Shown piece by piece: positions 46,028 through 55,895 of a stretch of DNA of 64,000 bases. Positions within the stretch are counted from its first letter, which is position 1, and each line of letters begins with the position of its first letter. Below the pieces are notes generated by a model, which ran no database searches, had not been told where the DNA came from, and worked only from the letters and a program-made list of their open reading frames with translations. The position numbers and the translations under genes are program-made. This DNA is from CBFHSD01 sp965658375 (GTDB taxonomy: Bacteria; Bacteroidota; Bacteroidia; Flavobacteriales_G; Salibacteraceae), in assembly GCA_965658375.1 (NCBI GenBank), contig CBFHSD010000007.1:1-64000 (forward strand). Reading direction: 5' to 3'.

Positions 46028-47167
46028 CTAATTGGCGTAAATTTTTTGAAGTGCTGTTATTGCTAAATCAATTTCTTCTTTGCTTGTATAACGGCTAAAT
46101 GAGAAACGTACAGACGGTCTGTCTGATTGCACTCCAATTCCAGCTAAAACATGAGAGCCTTGGTTGCTCCCAGAAGTACAAGCGCTTCCACCAGAGCAGG
46201 CAACGCCCATAATGTCCATGTTGAACAACAACATATCAGCCTTGTTTGTTGGCGGTAACATCACATTTAAAACCGTATATAAGGATTTAGATTCTGTAGA
46301 GCAGGTTCCATTGAATTGCACATCTCCCAAAGTCTCTAAAAGCTTATCCATCATATATGATTTCAAGCCTTGCACATGCTTTTGATGTTCTTCCAAATCT
46401 TCAAAAGCTAAATCCATGGCTTTAGACAAGCCAACAATGCCATACACGTTTTCCGTACCGGCTCTAAACCCTCTTTCTTGCGATCCACCCATTATGAGTG
46501 GCTTAATATGAAGTGCCTTGTTTACATATAAGAAACCAACGCCTTTAGGTCCATGAAATTTGTGCGCTGCGCAAGTGATAAAGTCAATTGGGAAAGCTGA
46601 CAGATCAAAAGCATAATGCCCCATGGTTTGCACTGTATCACTGTGAAACAATGCTCCGTACGCTTTGCACATCTCTCCTACTTGCTCAATGGGAAGTAAA
46701 TTACCAATTTCATTGTTGGCATGCATTAAGCACACCATTGTTTTTTGATCTGAACCAGAAAGAAGAGCTTCCAAATCAGCTAAATCAACACAACCTTCAG
46801 CGTTCAAATTCACATGAACTATTTCTGCCAAGCCAATGCGTTGTAATTCATCTACAGTATGTCCAACGGCATGATGTTCTATTGGAGTAGTAATGATTCT
46901 CTCTACATCTAAATCGCGCACAGCAGCTGTAAGGGCCAAATTATCGGCCTCGGTTCCACCAGAAGTGAAAATGATTTCACCAGGAGTCACATTCAAATGC
47001 TTAGCAACATTTCTACGTGCTGTTTCCAGTAGCCCCTTCACCTCTCTTCCAAAACCATGGGTAGATGATGGATTTCCAAATTGACCGCGCATCACCGGAA
47101 TCATGGCTTCCACGACTTCTGGAGCCATTGGGGTGGTTGCTGCATTATCTAAATATGCTCTTTTCAT
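46028..47167 (-). CDS. Cysteine desulfurase (IscS/NifS family)
   Basis: A 379-residue PLP enzyme that takes sulfur from cysteine for Fe-S cluster or thiolation pathways. The Schiff-base lysine is Lys203 in AAHKFHGPKG and the catalytic cysteine is Cys330 in SGSACTSG within the mobile loop; the N-terminal LDNAATTP and SGGTEADN motifs are also present. It starts two bases after glmM, the first gene of this four-gene operon. No iscU is present here, so the dedicated acceptor is unknown. Confidence 0.93.
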   Translation of the reverse strand: MKRAYLDNAATTPMAPEVVEAMIPVMRGQFGNPSSTHGFGREVKGLLETARRNVAKHLNVTPGEIIFTSGGTEADNLALTAAVRDLDVERIITTPIEHHAVGHTVDELQRIGLAEIVHVNLNAEGCVDLADLEALLSGSDQKTMVCLMHANNEIGNLLPIEQVGEMCKAYGALFHSDTVQTMGHYAFDLSAFPIDFITCAAHKFHGPKGVGFLYVNKALHIKPLIMGGSQERGFRAGTENVYGIVGLSKAMDLAFEDLEEHQKHVQGLKSYMMDKLLETLGDVQFNGTCSTESKSLYTVLNVMLPPTNKADMLLFNMDIMGVACSGGSACTSGSNQGSHVLAGIGVQSDRPSVRFSFSRYTSKEEIDLAITALQKIYAN

Positions 47168-47169
47168 CT

Positions 47170-48561
47170 TTACTCTCCTACAAATGATCTGATGTCTGAC
47201 ATAATTCTTTGAGCCAAAGCATCCGCTTTTTCTGCACTTGAGCTTTCAGCATAAATACGAATGATAGGTTCCGTGTTTGACTTTCTTAAGTGAACCCACT
47301 CTCTATCAAAGTCAATTTTAACTCCGTCAACAGTGCCGACTTGTTCATTTTTATATTTATCAGCCATGTGCACTAAAATGCCATCTACATCAAGGCCAGG
47401 AGTCAATTCAATCTTATTTTTAGAAATCACATATTGAGGATAAGAAGCCCTCAATTCGCTCGCTTTAATGCCTTTTTTGGCAAGGTGCGAAAGGAAAAGC
47501 GCCACACCAACTAAAGCATCTCTACCGGCATGTAATGCAGGATAAATTACCCCTCCATTTCCTTCTCCACCAATAACTGCATTGGTGCTTTTCATAGCCT
47601 CAACTACGTTCACTTCGCCAACGGCAGAAGCGGTGTATGATTGGCCGTGTTTTTCAGTTACATCTCTCAATGCGCGTGTAGATGACATATTCGAAACGGT
47701 ATTCCCCGGTGTGTGTTCTAGCACATAATCTGCAACAGCCACAAGGGTATACTCTTCTCCGAACATGGTTCCATCTTCGTTGACGAGAGCTAGGCGATCC
47801 ACATCTGGATCTACCACTATTCCTACATCAGCATGGTTGCGAATAACGGTTGCGCTGACCTCTTTTAAATTTTCTGGAAGCGGTTCAGGGTTGTGTGGAA
47901 ATTCACCATTTGGTTCACAGTACAATTGGATCACCTGTTCAACCCCTAAAGCATTCAATAGTAAAGGAATAGCAATTCCTCCTGTTGAATTCACCGCATC
48001 AACTGCAACTTTAAACTTGGCGCTTTTTATAGCCTGCACATCTACCAATGGTAATCTCAACACCTGATTTATGTGTTTTTGAATCCACGTATTATCTACT
48101 TCATAAGCACCCAAGTCGTGTACTTCAGCAAAATCGAAAGCTTCAGACTCTGCCAAAGCCAAAACATCAGCACCATCCTGCCCGGATATGAACTCACCTT
48201 TTGCATTCAGCAATTTTAGGGCATTCCATTGACCCGGGTTGTGACTGGCAGTAAGTATGATTCCTCCTTGAGCTTTTTCAGCTGGAACAGCAACTTCAAC
48301 CGTTGGTGTAGTAGATAATCCTAAATCTAAAACATCAATTCCTAAACCTTGTAATGTACTGGTTACCAAATTGGCAACCATAGGTCCCGATATACGTGCA
48401 TCTCTACCAACAACCACTTTTACAGTGTTGCTTTCGCTTCCTTTTTTAATCCAGGAACCATAAGCTGCAGTAAAACGAACCACATCAAGTGGGGTTAAAC
48501 CTTCATTCACTTTACCACCAATGGTTCCACGAATACCGGAAATAGATTTTATTAGGGTCAT
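47170..48561 (-). CDS. glmM: Phosphoglucosamine mutase
   Basis: The 463-residue phosphohexomutase converts glucosamine-6-phosphate to glucosamine-1-phosphate for peptidoglycan and surface sugars. The phosphoserine loop is TASHNPGQWN (Ser106), the metal loop DPDVDRLA, the sugar-specificity loop GEGNGGVI and the phosphate-binding loop RKSNTEPIIRIY. The early SGIRGTIGG is typical of the Bacteroidota version. A phosphomannomutase role cannot be fully excluded. A TATATTTG box lies just upstream. Confidence 0.92.
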   Translation of the reverse strand: MTLIKSISGIRGTIGGKVNEGLTPLDVVRFTAAYGSWIKKGSESNTVKVVVGRDARISGPMVANLVTSTLQGLGIDVLDLGLSTTPTVEVAVPAEKAQGGIILTASHNPGQWNALKLLNAKGEFISGQDGADVLALAESEAFDFAEVHDLGAYEVDNTWIQKHINQVLRLPLVDVQAIKSAKFKVAVDAVNSTGGIAIPLLLNALGVEQVIQLYCEPNGEFPHNPEPLPENLKEVSATVIRNHADVGIVVDPDVDRLALVNEDGTMFGEEYTLVAVADYVLEHTPGNTVSNMSSTRALRDVTEKHGQSYTASAVGEVNVVEAMKSTNAVIGGEGNGGVIYPALHAGRDALVGVALFLSHLAKKGIKASELRASYPQYVISKNKIELTPGLDVDGILVHMADKYKNEQVGTVDGVKIDFDREWVHLRKSNTEPIIRIYAESSSAEKADALAQRIMSDIRSFVGE

Positions 48562-48579
48562 ATCTCAGAAAAATTTGGA

Positions 48580-48587
48580 CAAATATA
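48580..48587 (-). promoter_or_regulatory. -7 box TATATTTG for the glmM operon
   Basis: It matches TANNTTTG on the minus strand, about 19 bases before the glmM ATG. No good -33 element is visible. Confidence 0.55.
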
Positions 48588-48707
48588 GTATCTTCAGAAA
48601 GCCCTTTTTATGATTTTAAAGCTTGATTTAAATCTATCTCCTTCCGCTTGTTCAATACCTGTTAAAAAATACTTTTTGTTAACATAGCTTCTCGCTTATT
48701 AGGCCTC

Positions 48708-48715
48708 TATATTTG
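48708..48715 (+). promoter_or_regulatory. -7 box TATATTTG for the TPR-comA-aroE operon
   Basis: TATATTTG matches the consensus and gives a short leader to the ATG at 48741. A second match, TATTTTTG, lies at 48725-48732 but would leave almost no leader. Confidence 0.5.
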
Positions 48716-48740
48716 AGTGAATCTTATTTTTGCAGTACGA

Positions 48741-50165
48741 ATGAGAGATGAATTCAATCCTTTTGACCCCTACTTTCCTAGCGACTATAACCGCCCTTTG
48801 ATTGATCGCTTTGAGCGAATGATGGAACAAGGGCACCATATTTTCTTCGATGTAGAAGAGTTTGAAGAAATTCTTGACTATTACATGGAAGAGCGCAGCG
48901 ACTCAAAAGCACTAGAAGTGCTTCAAATTGCTAAACAGCAGCATCCACAAACAGCAGAAATTAAAATTCGAGAAGCTGAAGTACTAGCCTCTATTGGTAA
49001 GCCAGAAGAAGGGCTGCACATACTAGAAGAGGTTGAGCGCTATGAACAATACAATACCGATTTACTCTTAACTAAAGCCAGCATTCTTAGCCAAATGGGG
49101 ATGGGAGAGTTGGCTCTGGACACCCTTAAAAGAGCAGCACACCTAGTTTCAGAGAAAGAAGAAAAAGTAGAGATTTTACTCAGTATTTCATTTGAGATGC
49201 AACTCCAAGGTAAAATCAATCAAGCCATTGAATACATCAAAGAAGTGTTGCGCATTGCACCTGAACAAGAAGATGCATTTTATGAGCTTTCTTACTGTTT
49301 TGAAGCATCGAATAACTCAGAAGAAGCGGTAGAATTCTTTAGCAACTTCATTGAAGCTCGCCCTTACAACGAAGCTGCATGGTACAACTTAGGAGTGGCC
49401 TATGCCGATTTGAAACTCTTTGAAAAAGCCATTGAATCGTTTGAATATGCTCTAGTCATTGACGACAGCATGTTCTCTGCAAAATTCAACATGGCCAATT
49501 GCTACGCTACTATTGAACGTTATGATAAAGCGATTGAACTGTACAATGAAGTTCGCGAGAATGACATTTTCGAAAGCTTAGCATTCTATTACATCGGTGA
49601 ATGCTTTGAGAAGCTCAAGGATTATTCATCTGCAGAGAAGTATTACAATCTTGCACTTCAAAAAGACGCGCAAATTGGTGGCGCTTTTATGGGGCTTGCC
49701 TCCATCTATAATTTTAGAGGAGAGTTGGCAAAGAGCATGAAATTTATTCGCAAAGCCTTAGAAATTGAACCAAGCAATACAGAGTTTTGGTACAACCTTG
49801 CAGAGACTGAAGAAAAATTAGAGTTGTTTGAAGAGGCCAAAGAAACGTATGACAAAATGCTCGAACTGGGTGTGAATGATCAAGAAATTTACCTCAGGTA
49901 CTCTGCTATATTATTCGAAAGTAATGGTCTTTCTGAAGCTGTTACTATCCTTGAGAAAGGAATTAACTCTCACGAAGAAAATGCTGATTTTTATTATAGA
50001 TTTGCCGCTTATTTGTTGAAAAGTGGGAAATCTGCGGATGCACATGACATCTTAGCTCTGGCACTCTCAACAGATTACGACAAACTGAATACATTTTTCG
50101 AATATATGCCTGAGGCAGAGAACGTTGACTTCGTTATAGCTCTGGTGTCTGAATTTAAGAACTAA
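48741..50165 (+). CDS. Tetratricopeptide-repeat protein
   Basis: The start is placed at the ATG at 48741 (MRDEFNPFD); an upstream in-frame GTG at 48717 lies at the promoter. The protein has about 474 residues, with no signal peptide. It is built of roughly ten TPR hairpins from about residue 45 to 440, recognisable by A-x-x-x-Y/F-x-x-A spacing (EAAWYNLGVAYADLKLFEKA). The conserved N-terminal FDVEEFEEILDYYME is typical of a Flavobacteriia family of unknown role. It heads a tight operon with comA one base away. Confidence 0.85.
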   Translation: MRDEFNPFDPYFPSDYNRPLIDRFERMMEQGHHIFFDVEEFEEILDYYMEERSDSKALEVLQIAKQQHPQTAEIKIREAEVLASIGKPEEGLHILEEVERYEQYNTDLLLTKASILSQMGMGELALDTLKRAAHLVSEKEEKVEILLSISFEMQLQGKINQAIEYIKEVLRIAPEQEDAFYELSYCFEASNNSEEAVEFFSNFIEARPYNEAAWYNLGVAYADLKLFEKAIESFEYALVIDDSMFSAKFNMANCYATIERYDKAIELYNEVRENDIFESLAFYYIGECFEKLKDYSSAEKYYNLALQKDAQIGGAFMGLASIYNFRGELAKSMKFIRKALEIEPSNTEFWYNLAETEEKLELFEEAKETYDKMLELGVNDQEIYLRYSAILFESNGLSEAVTILEKGINSHEENADFYYRFAAYLLKSGKSADAHDILALALSTDYDKLNTFFEYMPEAENVDFVIALVSEFKN

Positions 50166-50166
50166 C

Positions 50167-50949
50167 ATGAATTTTAATTTACCGCATTTACCGGAGCGCA
50201 CAACTAAGCCGCGCCAAACTGGCTTGACCATGATGATGGACAAAGGCATGAGCAATACACGTACAGAGTATGTGATTGACGCCTGTAGTGAGCTCATTGA
50301 TTTTGTGAAATTTGGTTTTGGAACTTCTTACATCACCAAAAACCTCACGGTTAAAATGGCAATGTATCAAGAGGCAGATATCCAATGTTACTTAGGGGGG
50401 ACCCTTTTTGAAGCCTACATCGCACGTGGTATGTTTGATGATTACAGAAGATTGCTTGATCAGCTTCACCTATCAGTAGCAGAAGTTTCTGACGGCTGCA
50501 TTCAAATACCACAAGAAGAAAAGTTGAAATACATCGAGATTTTATCAAAAGATGTATTGGTGCTATCTGAAGTTGGTAACAAAACAACGGATCACGAACT
50601 CACAGAGAAAGACTGGATCTCTAAAATGGCAAGCGAACTGCAAGCAGGTTCTTGGAAAGTGATTGCAGAAGCACGTGAAAGCGGAACGATTGGCATCTAC
50701 GATTCTTCTGGCCAAGCAAAAACATCTATGATTGACCACATCTCTGAAGATGTAGGAAATGATGATATTCTTTGGGAAGCTCCACAAAAAGGACAACAGG
50801 TTTGGTTCATCAATCACTTTGGCTCTAATGTAAACCTTGGAAACATTGCTCCAGACGAAATCATCCCGCTAGAAACTTTAAGACTCGGACTTAGGGGAGA
50901 TACCTTCTTTAATTGGTTACCTGAAGGCGCTGTTAAACAGTACAAATAA
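50167..50949 (+). CDS. comA: Phosphosulfolactate synthase family protein (ComA-like)
   Basis: The 260-residue TIM-barrel protein matches the (2R)-phospho-3-sulfolactate synthase family (PF02679). Motifs include RTTKPRQTGLTMMMDKG, FGFGTSY, GGTLFEA, EVSDG and the C-terminal NLGNIAPDEIIPLETLRLGLRGDTF. The archaeal enzyme adds sulfite to phosphoenolpyruvate on the way to coenzyme M. In Bacteroidota this pathway is absent, and the product may feed other sulfonates; that is inference. It is the second gene of the operon, followed nine bases later by a rhodanese. Confidence 0.85.
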   Translation: MNFNLPHLPERTTKPRQTGLTMMMDKGMSNTRTEYVIDACSELIDFVKFGFGTSYITKNLTVKMAMYQEADIQCYLGGTLFEAYIARGMFDDYRRLLDQLHLSVAEVSDGCIQIPQEEKLKYIEILSKDVLVLSEVGNKTTDHELTEKDWISKMASELQAGSWKVIAEARESGTIGIYDSSGQAKTSMIDHISEDVGNDDILWEAPQKGQQVWFINHFGSNVNLGNIAPDEIIPLETLRLGLRGDTFFNWLPEGAVKQYK

Positions 50950-50958
50950 TCCAATTTT

Positions 50959-51276
50959 ATGAAATCTATTACGGTTCAAGAGCTTGACGCAAAGCTCAAG
51001 TCAAACAACCCAGTTGTTGTTATTGATGTGAGAGAAAGTTGGGAAAGAGATATCGTACACATCAACGGTAAGCATATTCCAATGGGCGATATCGCAGAGC
51101 ATGCGAATGAAATCCCTAAAGACCAAGAAGTTGTTATTCATTGCAAATCAGGAAAGCGAAGTGCTTCTGTGATTGGCTTTTTAGAAACACAGCATGCGTT
51201 TCAAAACCTGTACAATTTAGAAGGCGGAATCTTGGCGTGGGTAAGCGAAATTGATACTTCACTAGAAGCATATTAG
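50959..51276 (+). CDS. Single-domain rhodanese
   Basis: A 105-residue cytoplasmic sulfurtransferase domain with the active-site loop CKSGKR (Cys62) and the conserved DVRE near residues 23-26. It accepts a persulfide sulfur and passes it to an acceptor. The operon position directly behind the phosphosulfolactate synthase hints at a sulfur-handling link, which is speculative. Confidence 0.92.
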   Translation: MKSITVQELDAKLKSNNPVVVIDVRESWERDIVHINGKHIPMGDIAEHANEIPKDQEVVIHCKSGKRSASVIGFLETQHAFQNLYNLEGGILAWVSEIDTSLEAY

Positions 51277-51284
51277 TAGCAATT

Positions 51285-52238
51285 ATGGCTAGATCATTGA
51301 AAAATTACTTGCTCATTGCTGCCAAAGGCCTAGCAATGGGTGCGGCAGATGTAGTGCCAGGTGTAAGCGGTGGAACCATTGCTTTTATTACAGGCATTTA
51401 CGAAGAGCTCATTGACTCAATCAACCAAGTGAATTTAGCCTCATTGAAAGTATCGCGGAAAGATGGTATTGCCGCATTTTGGACACATGTAAACGGCTGG
51501 TTTTTGCTCAGCTTATTGTCTGGTATCGGAATCAGTATTGCGAGTTTAGCCAAGCTCATTACCCACCTTTTAGAAAACCACCCCACACACATTTGGAGCT
51601 TCTTCTTCGGATTGGTATTCGCTTCAATTTTCTTTGTAGGAAAGCAAGTGAAAAAGTGGAATGCAGGAACAGCACTTATGTTTGTTCTAGGAGCTGTAAT
51701 TGCATATTACATTACCATTTTACCAGCCTCGCAGTCAAACGATGCGTATTGGTACATTTTCCTTTCTGGGATGATCGCCATTTGCGCCATGATATTACCT
51801 GGTATTTCTGGAAGTTTCATTCTTCTTTTGATGGGTGCTTATGAAACGGTACTCAACGCCATTCATGAGCGCAATATTGTAATCATTGCGGTTTTTGGAT
51901 CTGGAGCGATAATAGGTTTGCTTTCATTTGCGCGCTTGTTGAAATTCATGTTTCACAAATATCACGATTTAACCATTGCAGTGCTTTCTGGTTTCTTATT
52001 GGGATCGCTCAACAAGATTTGGCCGTGGAAAGAAACTCAAAGCACCTTCATCAAACATGTGGGAGAACCCAACGAAAAAGTAGTTCCCCTAGAACAAGTA
52101 AGTGTTTTACCGGGCACATTTGAAGAACTTACTGGCGAACCTAGTCACCTAATGATGGCTCTTCTTTTAGCCATAGTGGGAGCCGGTTTGATTGCCCTAA
52201 TGGAGTTTGCGGGAGCTAAAAACAATTCCGATTCATGA
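51285..52238 (+). CDS. DUF368/PopT-family undecaprenyl-phosphate transporter
   Basis: The 317-residue inner-membrane protein has eight or more helices and the DUF368 hallmark KGLAMGAADVVPGVSGGTIAF at its N terminus, with a second inverted-repeat-like PGISGSFIL. DUF368 proteins were identified as undecaprenyl-phosphate flippases (PopT) that recycle the lipid carrier for peptidoglycan and other glycans. It starts nine bases after the rhodanese stop and overlaps aroE by four bases. Confidence 0.9.
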   Translation: MARSLKNYLLIAAKGLAMGAADVVPGVSGGTIAFITGIYEELIDSINQVNLASLKVSRKDGIAAFWTHVNGWFLLSLLSGIGISIASLAKLITHLLENHPTHIWSFFFGLVFASIFFVGKQVKKWNAGTALMFVLGAVIAYYITILPASQSNDAYWYIFLSGMIAICAMILPGISGSFILLLMGAYETVLNAIHERNIVIIAVFGSGAIIGLLSFARLLKFMFHKYHDLTIAVLSGFLLGSLNKIWPWKETQSTFIKHVGEPNEKVVPLEQVSVLPGTFEELTGEPSHLMMALLLAIVGAGLIALMEFAGAKNNSDS

Positions 52239-52993
52239 AACTCGGGCTCATAGGAAAACCTTTAAGCCATTCTTATTCTCCTTCATATTTTGCGGAAAAA
52301 TTTCAAGCAGAAAAACTCGATCAATATTCTTACACAGCTTTTGAACTAGAGTCCATCAAAGAACTCCCGAAGCTTTTACAGCACCCTGATATCAAGGGAC
52401 TCAACGTAACGGCACCCTTCAAAAAAGAAGTTATTCCTTACACTCAAGAACTGCGAGGAGCCGCTAAACAATTAGGTGCGGTAAACACCTTGGCACTCGA
52501 AAACAATCAATGGGTCGGCTACAATACCGATGTTATCGGTTTTGAAAACTCACTTTTACCATTGCTCAATAAGGATCAAGAAATTAAAACACTCGTGTTG
52601 GGGACAGGTGGGAGCTCTCAAGCAGTGCAATGGGTTCTCAAAAAGCTCCATCTTCCTTTCCAGTTGGTGTCGCGTTCGGTAAAGAAAGAGCAACTCTCTT
52701 ATGCCGATTTAAGTCCAGAGCTTTTAGAAAAACATAAACTAATCATCAATACAACCCCATTAGGCACGTGGCCCAAAATTGAAGAATCTCCGTTGCAAAG
52801 TCTGGAAGGAATCAGTTATGCACATCTCTGTTATGACCTTATTTACAATCCTGAAAAAACGAGGTTTTTAGAACTTGCCCAAAAACGAGGTGCACAGATA
52901 AAAAATGGCTTAGAAATGCTACAAATCCAGGCAGAAGAGAGTTTTGCCATTTGGAATTCTTCGAAAAATCAATCCTTCTCTACTTCCCAATGA
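52235..52993 (+). CDS. aroE: Shikimate dehydrogenase
   Basis: This 252-residue enzyme reduces 3-dehydroshikimate with NADPH in aromatic amino-acid synthesis. It shows SHSYSP (shikimate binding), NVTAPFK with the catalytic lysine near residue 65, GAVNT, GYNTD and a Rossmann GTGGSSQA motif. The length is near the short end of the family. The start overlaps the upstream stop by four bases (ATGA). Its last 25 bases overlap the convergent gene on the minus strand. Confidence 0.93.
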   Translation: MKLGLIGKPLSHSYSPSYFAEKFQAEKLDQYSYTAFELESIKELPKLLQHPDIKGLNVTAPFKKEVIPYTQELRGAAKQLGAVNTLALENNQWVGYNTDVIGFENSLLPLLNKDQEIKTLVLGTGGSSQAVQWVLKKLHLPFQLVSRSVKKEQLSYADLSPELLEKHKLIINTTPLGTWPKIEESPLQSLEGISYAHLCYDLIYNPEKTRFLELAQKRGAQIKNGLEMLQIQAEESFAIWNSSKNQSFSTSQ

Positions 52994-53568
52994 ACCTTGT
53001 TCAGGTAGTCGTTTAGTTTTTTATTCAGCTTCATCACCATTTCAGCTTCTGTTCGCTGAATAATGGCCAAACCACTTCTTCTTCTTATTACATATGGGAA
53101 AGGCTTTTCTAGTGGTTCAAAACCTGTATCCATCACTAGAAGCCCTTCAAAATGAGTTCCGTAGGTTTCTATAAAAACGTCACCCACATCTACCACAAAG
53201 GTTTTGTTAGAATCTACCTCGGTATCTTTAATTGGAATGAGGTTCGAATCGAGTAAAAAACCTTCATAGTTTCCAGTCCTAATCTCATCCGTATGTCTGC
53301 TGTAGAAAAAGAGTACCGAAGAATAATCATAATGCACGTTAAAAGAGTTTACAATATTCATGTTAAAGTCGTGCTGCTTAATCGCTTTACGCTCTGCTTC
53401 TTTAGTCAAACCCTTCTCACGCATTTTTTTAATGGTGTGCTCTTTGGTTTTTAATCGAACTAAAATCAATCCGTCTTTTAAGGCTTGAATTTGCTCTTGC
53501 TGAACCGTTTGGGCAATTCCAAAGAGCGAAAAAGTAACGAGAGTTAACGTTAATAGGATTCTATTCAC
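52969..53568 (-). CDS. Secreted protein of unknown function
   Basis: The 199-residue protein starts at GTG, confirmed by the signal peptide (MNRILLTLTLVTFSLFGIAQ, residues 1-20). The mature part has a charged helical N-terminal region, then a beta-rich domain (FFYSRHTDEIRTGNYEGFLLD, VIRRRSGLAIIQRTE). I do not recognise a named family, though it looks like a conserved Bacteroidota envelope protein. The 3' end overlaps aroE tail to tail by 25 bases. Confidence 0.75.
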   Translation of the reverse strand: MNRILLTLTLVTFSLFGIAQTVQQEQIQALKDGLILVRLKTKEHTIKKMREKGLTKEAERKAIKQHDFNMNIVNSFNVHYDYSSVLFFYSRHTDEIRTGNYEGFLLDSNLIPIKDTEVDSNKTFVVDVGDVFIETYGTHFEGLLVMDTGFEPLEKPFPYVIRRRSGLAIIQRTEAEMVMKLNKKLNDYLNKVHWEVEKD

Positions 53569-53647
53569 AGCATCAAATATGGGTGTTCAATTTCAATTGG
53601 ACAGCATAAATGTAGCAGCGGACTTACTTTTTTAGGCATTGGAACCT

Positions 53648-53809
53648 TTAGGTGAGGTAACGGTAAAGCATAACAATTACGCAAAAAAGAAACATCACCA
53701 AAGACACTCTGTTAATGCCATGCATTACTCTCAAGCTGGCATCTTCATCAGACTTCTTAAACCAATTTACTGGATTGAGATAACCTATTATTTTTTGTAT
53801 TACTTCCAT
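53648..53809 (-). CDS. Small membrane protein, DUF6728-like (53 residues)
   Basis: A 54-codon frame on the minus strand begins ATG at 53809 and ends TAA at 53648. The product starts MEVIQKIIGYLNPVNWFKK and has the segment RVMHGINRVSLVMFLFCVIV followed by a short basic end, matching the small Bacteroidota family DUF6728 (R-x-M-H-G-x-N-R-x-S then one transmembrane helix). It is easily missed because of its size. It lies between the secreted unknown protein and uvrB; the function is unknown. Confidence 0.72.
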   Translation of the reverse strand: MEVIQKIIGYLNPVNWFKKSDEDASLRVMHGINRVSLVMFLFCVIVMLYRYLT

Positions 53810-53823
53810 GGACAGTATTCCTC

Positions 53824-53831
53824 TATTTTTG
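53824..53831 (+). promoter_or_regulatory. -7 box TATTTTTG for uvrB
   Basis: It matches TANNTTTG and lies 30 bases before the uvrB ATG. The -33 element is not well spaced. Confidence 0.55.
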
Positions 53832-53861
53832 TGAGAATTAAGTTAGCAAGATAAGCCTACA

Positions 53862-55892
53862 ATGAAATTCGAAATCGAATCAGACTTTAAACCTACAGGC
53901 GACCAACCAACGGCAATAAAACAGCTTGCAGAAGGAATTGTTGAGGGCGAAAAAAGTCAGGTGCTTTTAGGAGTTACCGGAAGCGGAAAAACCTTTACTG
54001 TAGCTAATATCGTTAAAGAAGTTCAGCGGCCAACCTTGGTCCTAAGCCACAATAAAACCTTGGCGGCTCAACTCTATGGCGAGTTCAAACAGTTCTTCCC
54101 CAACAATGCAGTAGAATACTTTGTAAGCTACTATGACTACTATCAACCAGAGGCTTACATACCTACATCAGACACCTATATAGAAAAAGACCTTTCTATC
54201 AACGATGAAATAGAGAAGCTCAGACTAGCGACTACTACAGCCCTTTTATCGGGTAGACGAGATGTATTGGTAGTTGCCAGTGTAAGTTGCATATACGGCA
54301 TCGGGAACCCTGCTGATTTCAATGAAAATGTACTTGACCTCAAAGTGGGACAAATAATCCCTAGAAATAAAGTGTTGCACAGCTTGGTAGATGCACTTTA
54401 TGCCAGAACAATAAACGATTTTCAACGGGGAACTTTTCGGGTAAATGGAGATACGGTTGATGTATTTCTCGCCTATGCAGATCACGCCTTTCGCATCACT
54501 TTTTGGGATGATGAAATTGAAAGTATTGAATCTATTGACCCCCTAAGCGGATCACGCATTGATGAATTTGAAGCGGTTCGGATTTTCCCGGCCAACATTT
54601 TTGTAACCAGTAAAGACGCTACAAAAAATGCCACCTATCAAATTGGCGAAGACTTGGTAAAACAAGTAGATCAATTCAAAGAGGAAGGCAAACCTCTTGA
54701 GGCAAAACGATTGGATGAACGTGTGAATTATGACCTAGAGATGATCCGTGAACTTGGATATTGCTCAGGAATAGAAAATTACTCACGCTATTTTGATGGC
54801 CGTCAACCAGGAAGTCGTCCTTTCTGCCTGCTTGATTATTTTCCAGATGATTTCTTGATGGTCATTGACGAAAGTCACGTAACGGTTCCCCAAATACGCG
54901 CCATGTATGGGGGCGACCGAGCGAGAAAAACCAACTTGGTAGAATTTGGTTTCCGCTTGCCTTCGGCATTGGACAACAGGCCTTTAAAATTTGAGGAATT
55001 TGAAACGGTTGTGAATCAAACCATATACGTGAGCGCCACACCTGCAGAATATGAGCTGAGACAATCTGAAGGTGTTTTTGCTGAGCAAATCATTCGTCCT
55101 ACAGGATTATTAGATCCAGTGATAGAGGTGAGGCCTGTTTCAAACCAAGTAGATGACCTTTTGGAAGAAATTCAATTGCGCATAGAAAAAGGCGAACGCG
55201 TTTTAGTGACCACCTTAACAAAGCGTATGTCTGAAGAATTGAGCAAGTACTTGTTCAAGTTCAACATAAAAAACCGCTACATACATAGTGATGTAGATAC
55301 CCTAGAACGCGTAGAAATACTGCGAGATTTACGTATGGGAGCTGTAGATGTTCTTGTAGGAATTAACTTACTGCGTGAAGGTTTAGATTTGCCCGAAGTG
55401 TCTTTAGTGGCTATTCTAGATGCCGATAAAGAAGGCTTTTTACGCAGTGAAACAAGTATGACACAAACCGTAGGCCGAGCGGCAAGAAACGTTAACGGTA
55501 AAGCCATTATGTATGCCGACAGAATAACAGACAGCATGCAACGCACTATTGACGAAACCAATAGAAGAAGAGAAAAACAACTCCAATACAACGAAAAGCA
55601 CAACCTGAAGCCCGAACAGATTGTAAAAACCAAAGAGCAAATCTTAAAGCAGACTTCAGTGGCTGATGTGATGGGTAAAAAATCCAAGAGCACTAAAAAA
55701 TATCAGATGAGCGAGGACAATACTCCGCTTGCCGCAGAAACCAGCGTCAAATACATGACGCAAGATGAATTGAAAGACACTGTGACTGAAACCAAAAGGG
55801 CCATGGAAAAAGCAGCTAGAGAGCTTGACTTTATCAATGCGGCTGCCTTAAGAGATCAATTATTTGAATTAGAAAAACGCATAAAATCATAA
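53862..55892 (+). CDS. uvrB: Excinuclease ABC subunit B
   Basis: The 676-residue protein is the damage-verifying helicase of nucleotide excision repair. Visible are Walker A GVTGSGKT (about 39-46), the beta-hairpin [12 protein letters not shown] that probes DNA, the DESH helicase motif, QTVGRAARN (motif VI) and a C-terminal UVR domain ([12 protein letters not shown]) for UvrC binding. Full length. The lipoprotein gene starts three bases after its stop. Confidence 0.98.
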   Translation: MKFEIESDFKPTGDQPTAIKQLAEGIVEGEKSQVLLGVTGSGKTFTVANIVKEVQRPTLVLSHNKTLAAQLYGEFKQFFPNNAVEYFVSYYDYYQPEAYIPTSDTYIEKDLSINDEIEKLRLATTTALLSGRRDVLVVASVSCIYGIGNPADFNENVLDLKVGQIIPRNKVLHSLVDALYARTINDFQRGTFRVNGDTVDVFLAYADHAFRITFWDDEIESIESIDPLSGSRIDEFEAVRIFPANIFVTSKDATKNATYQIGEDLVKQVDQFKEEGKPLEAKRLDERVNYDLEMIRELGYCSGIENYSRYFDGRQPGSRPFCLLDYFPDDFLMVIDESHVTVPQIRAMYGGDRARKTNLVEFGFRLPSALDNRPLKFEEFETVVNQTIYVSATPAEYELRQSEGVFAEQIIRPTGLLDPVIEVRPVSNQVDDLLEEIQLRIEKGERVLVTTLTKRMSEELSKYLFKFNIKNRYIHSDVDTLERVEILRDLRMGAVDVLVGINLLREGLDLPEVSLVAILDADKEGFLRSETSMTQTVGRAARNVNGKAIMYADRITDSMQRTIDETNRRREKQLQYNEKHNLKPEQIVKTKEQILKQTSVADVMGKKSKSTKKYQMSEDNTPLAAETSVKYMTQDELKDTVTETKRAMEKAARELDFINAAALRDQLFELEKRIKS

Positions 55893-55895
55893 ACT

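Noticed and set aside
53639..53854. Plus-strand 71-codon reading frame before uvrB
   Set aside because: It lies over the better-supported minus-strand DUF6728-like gene and runs through the uvrB promoter box; its composition is not protein-like.
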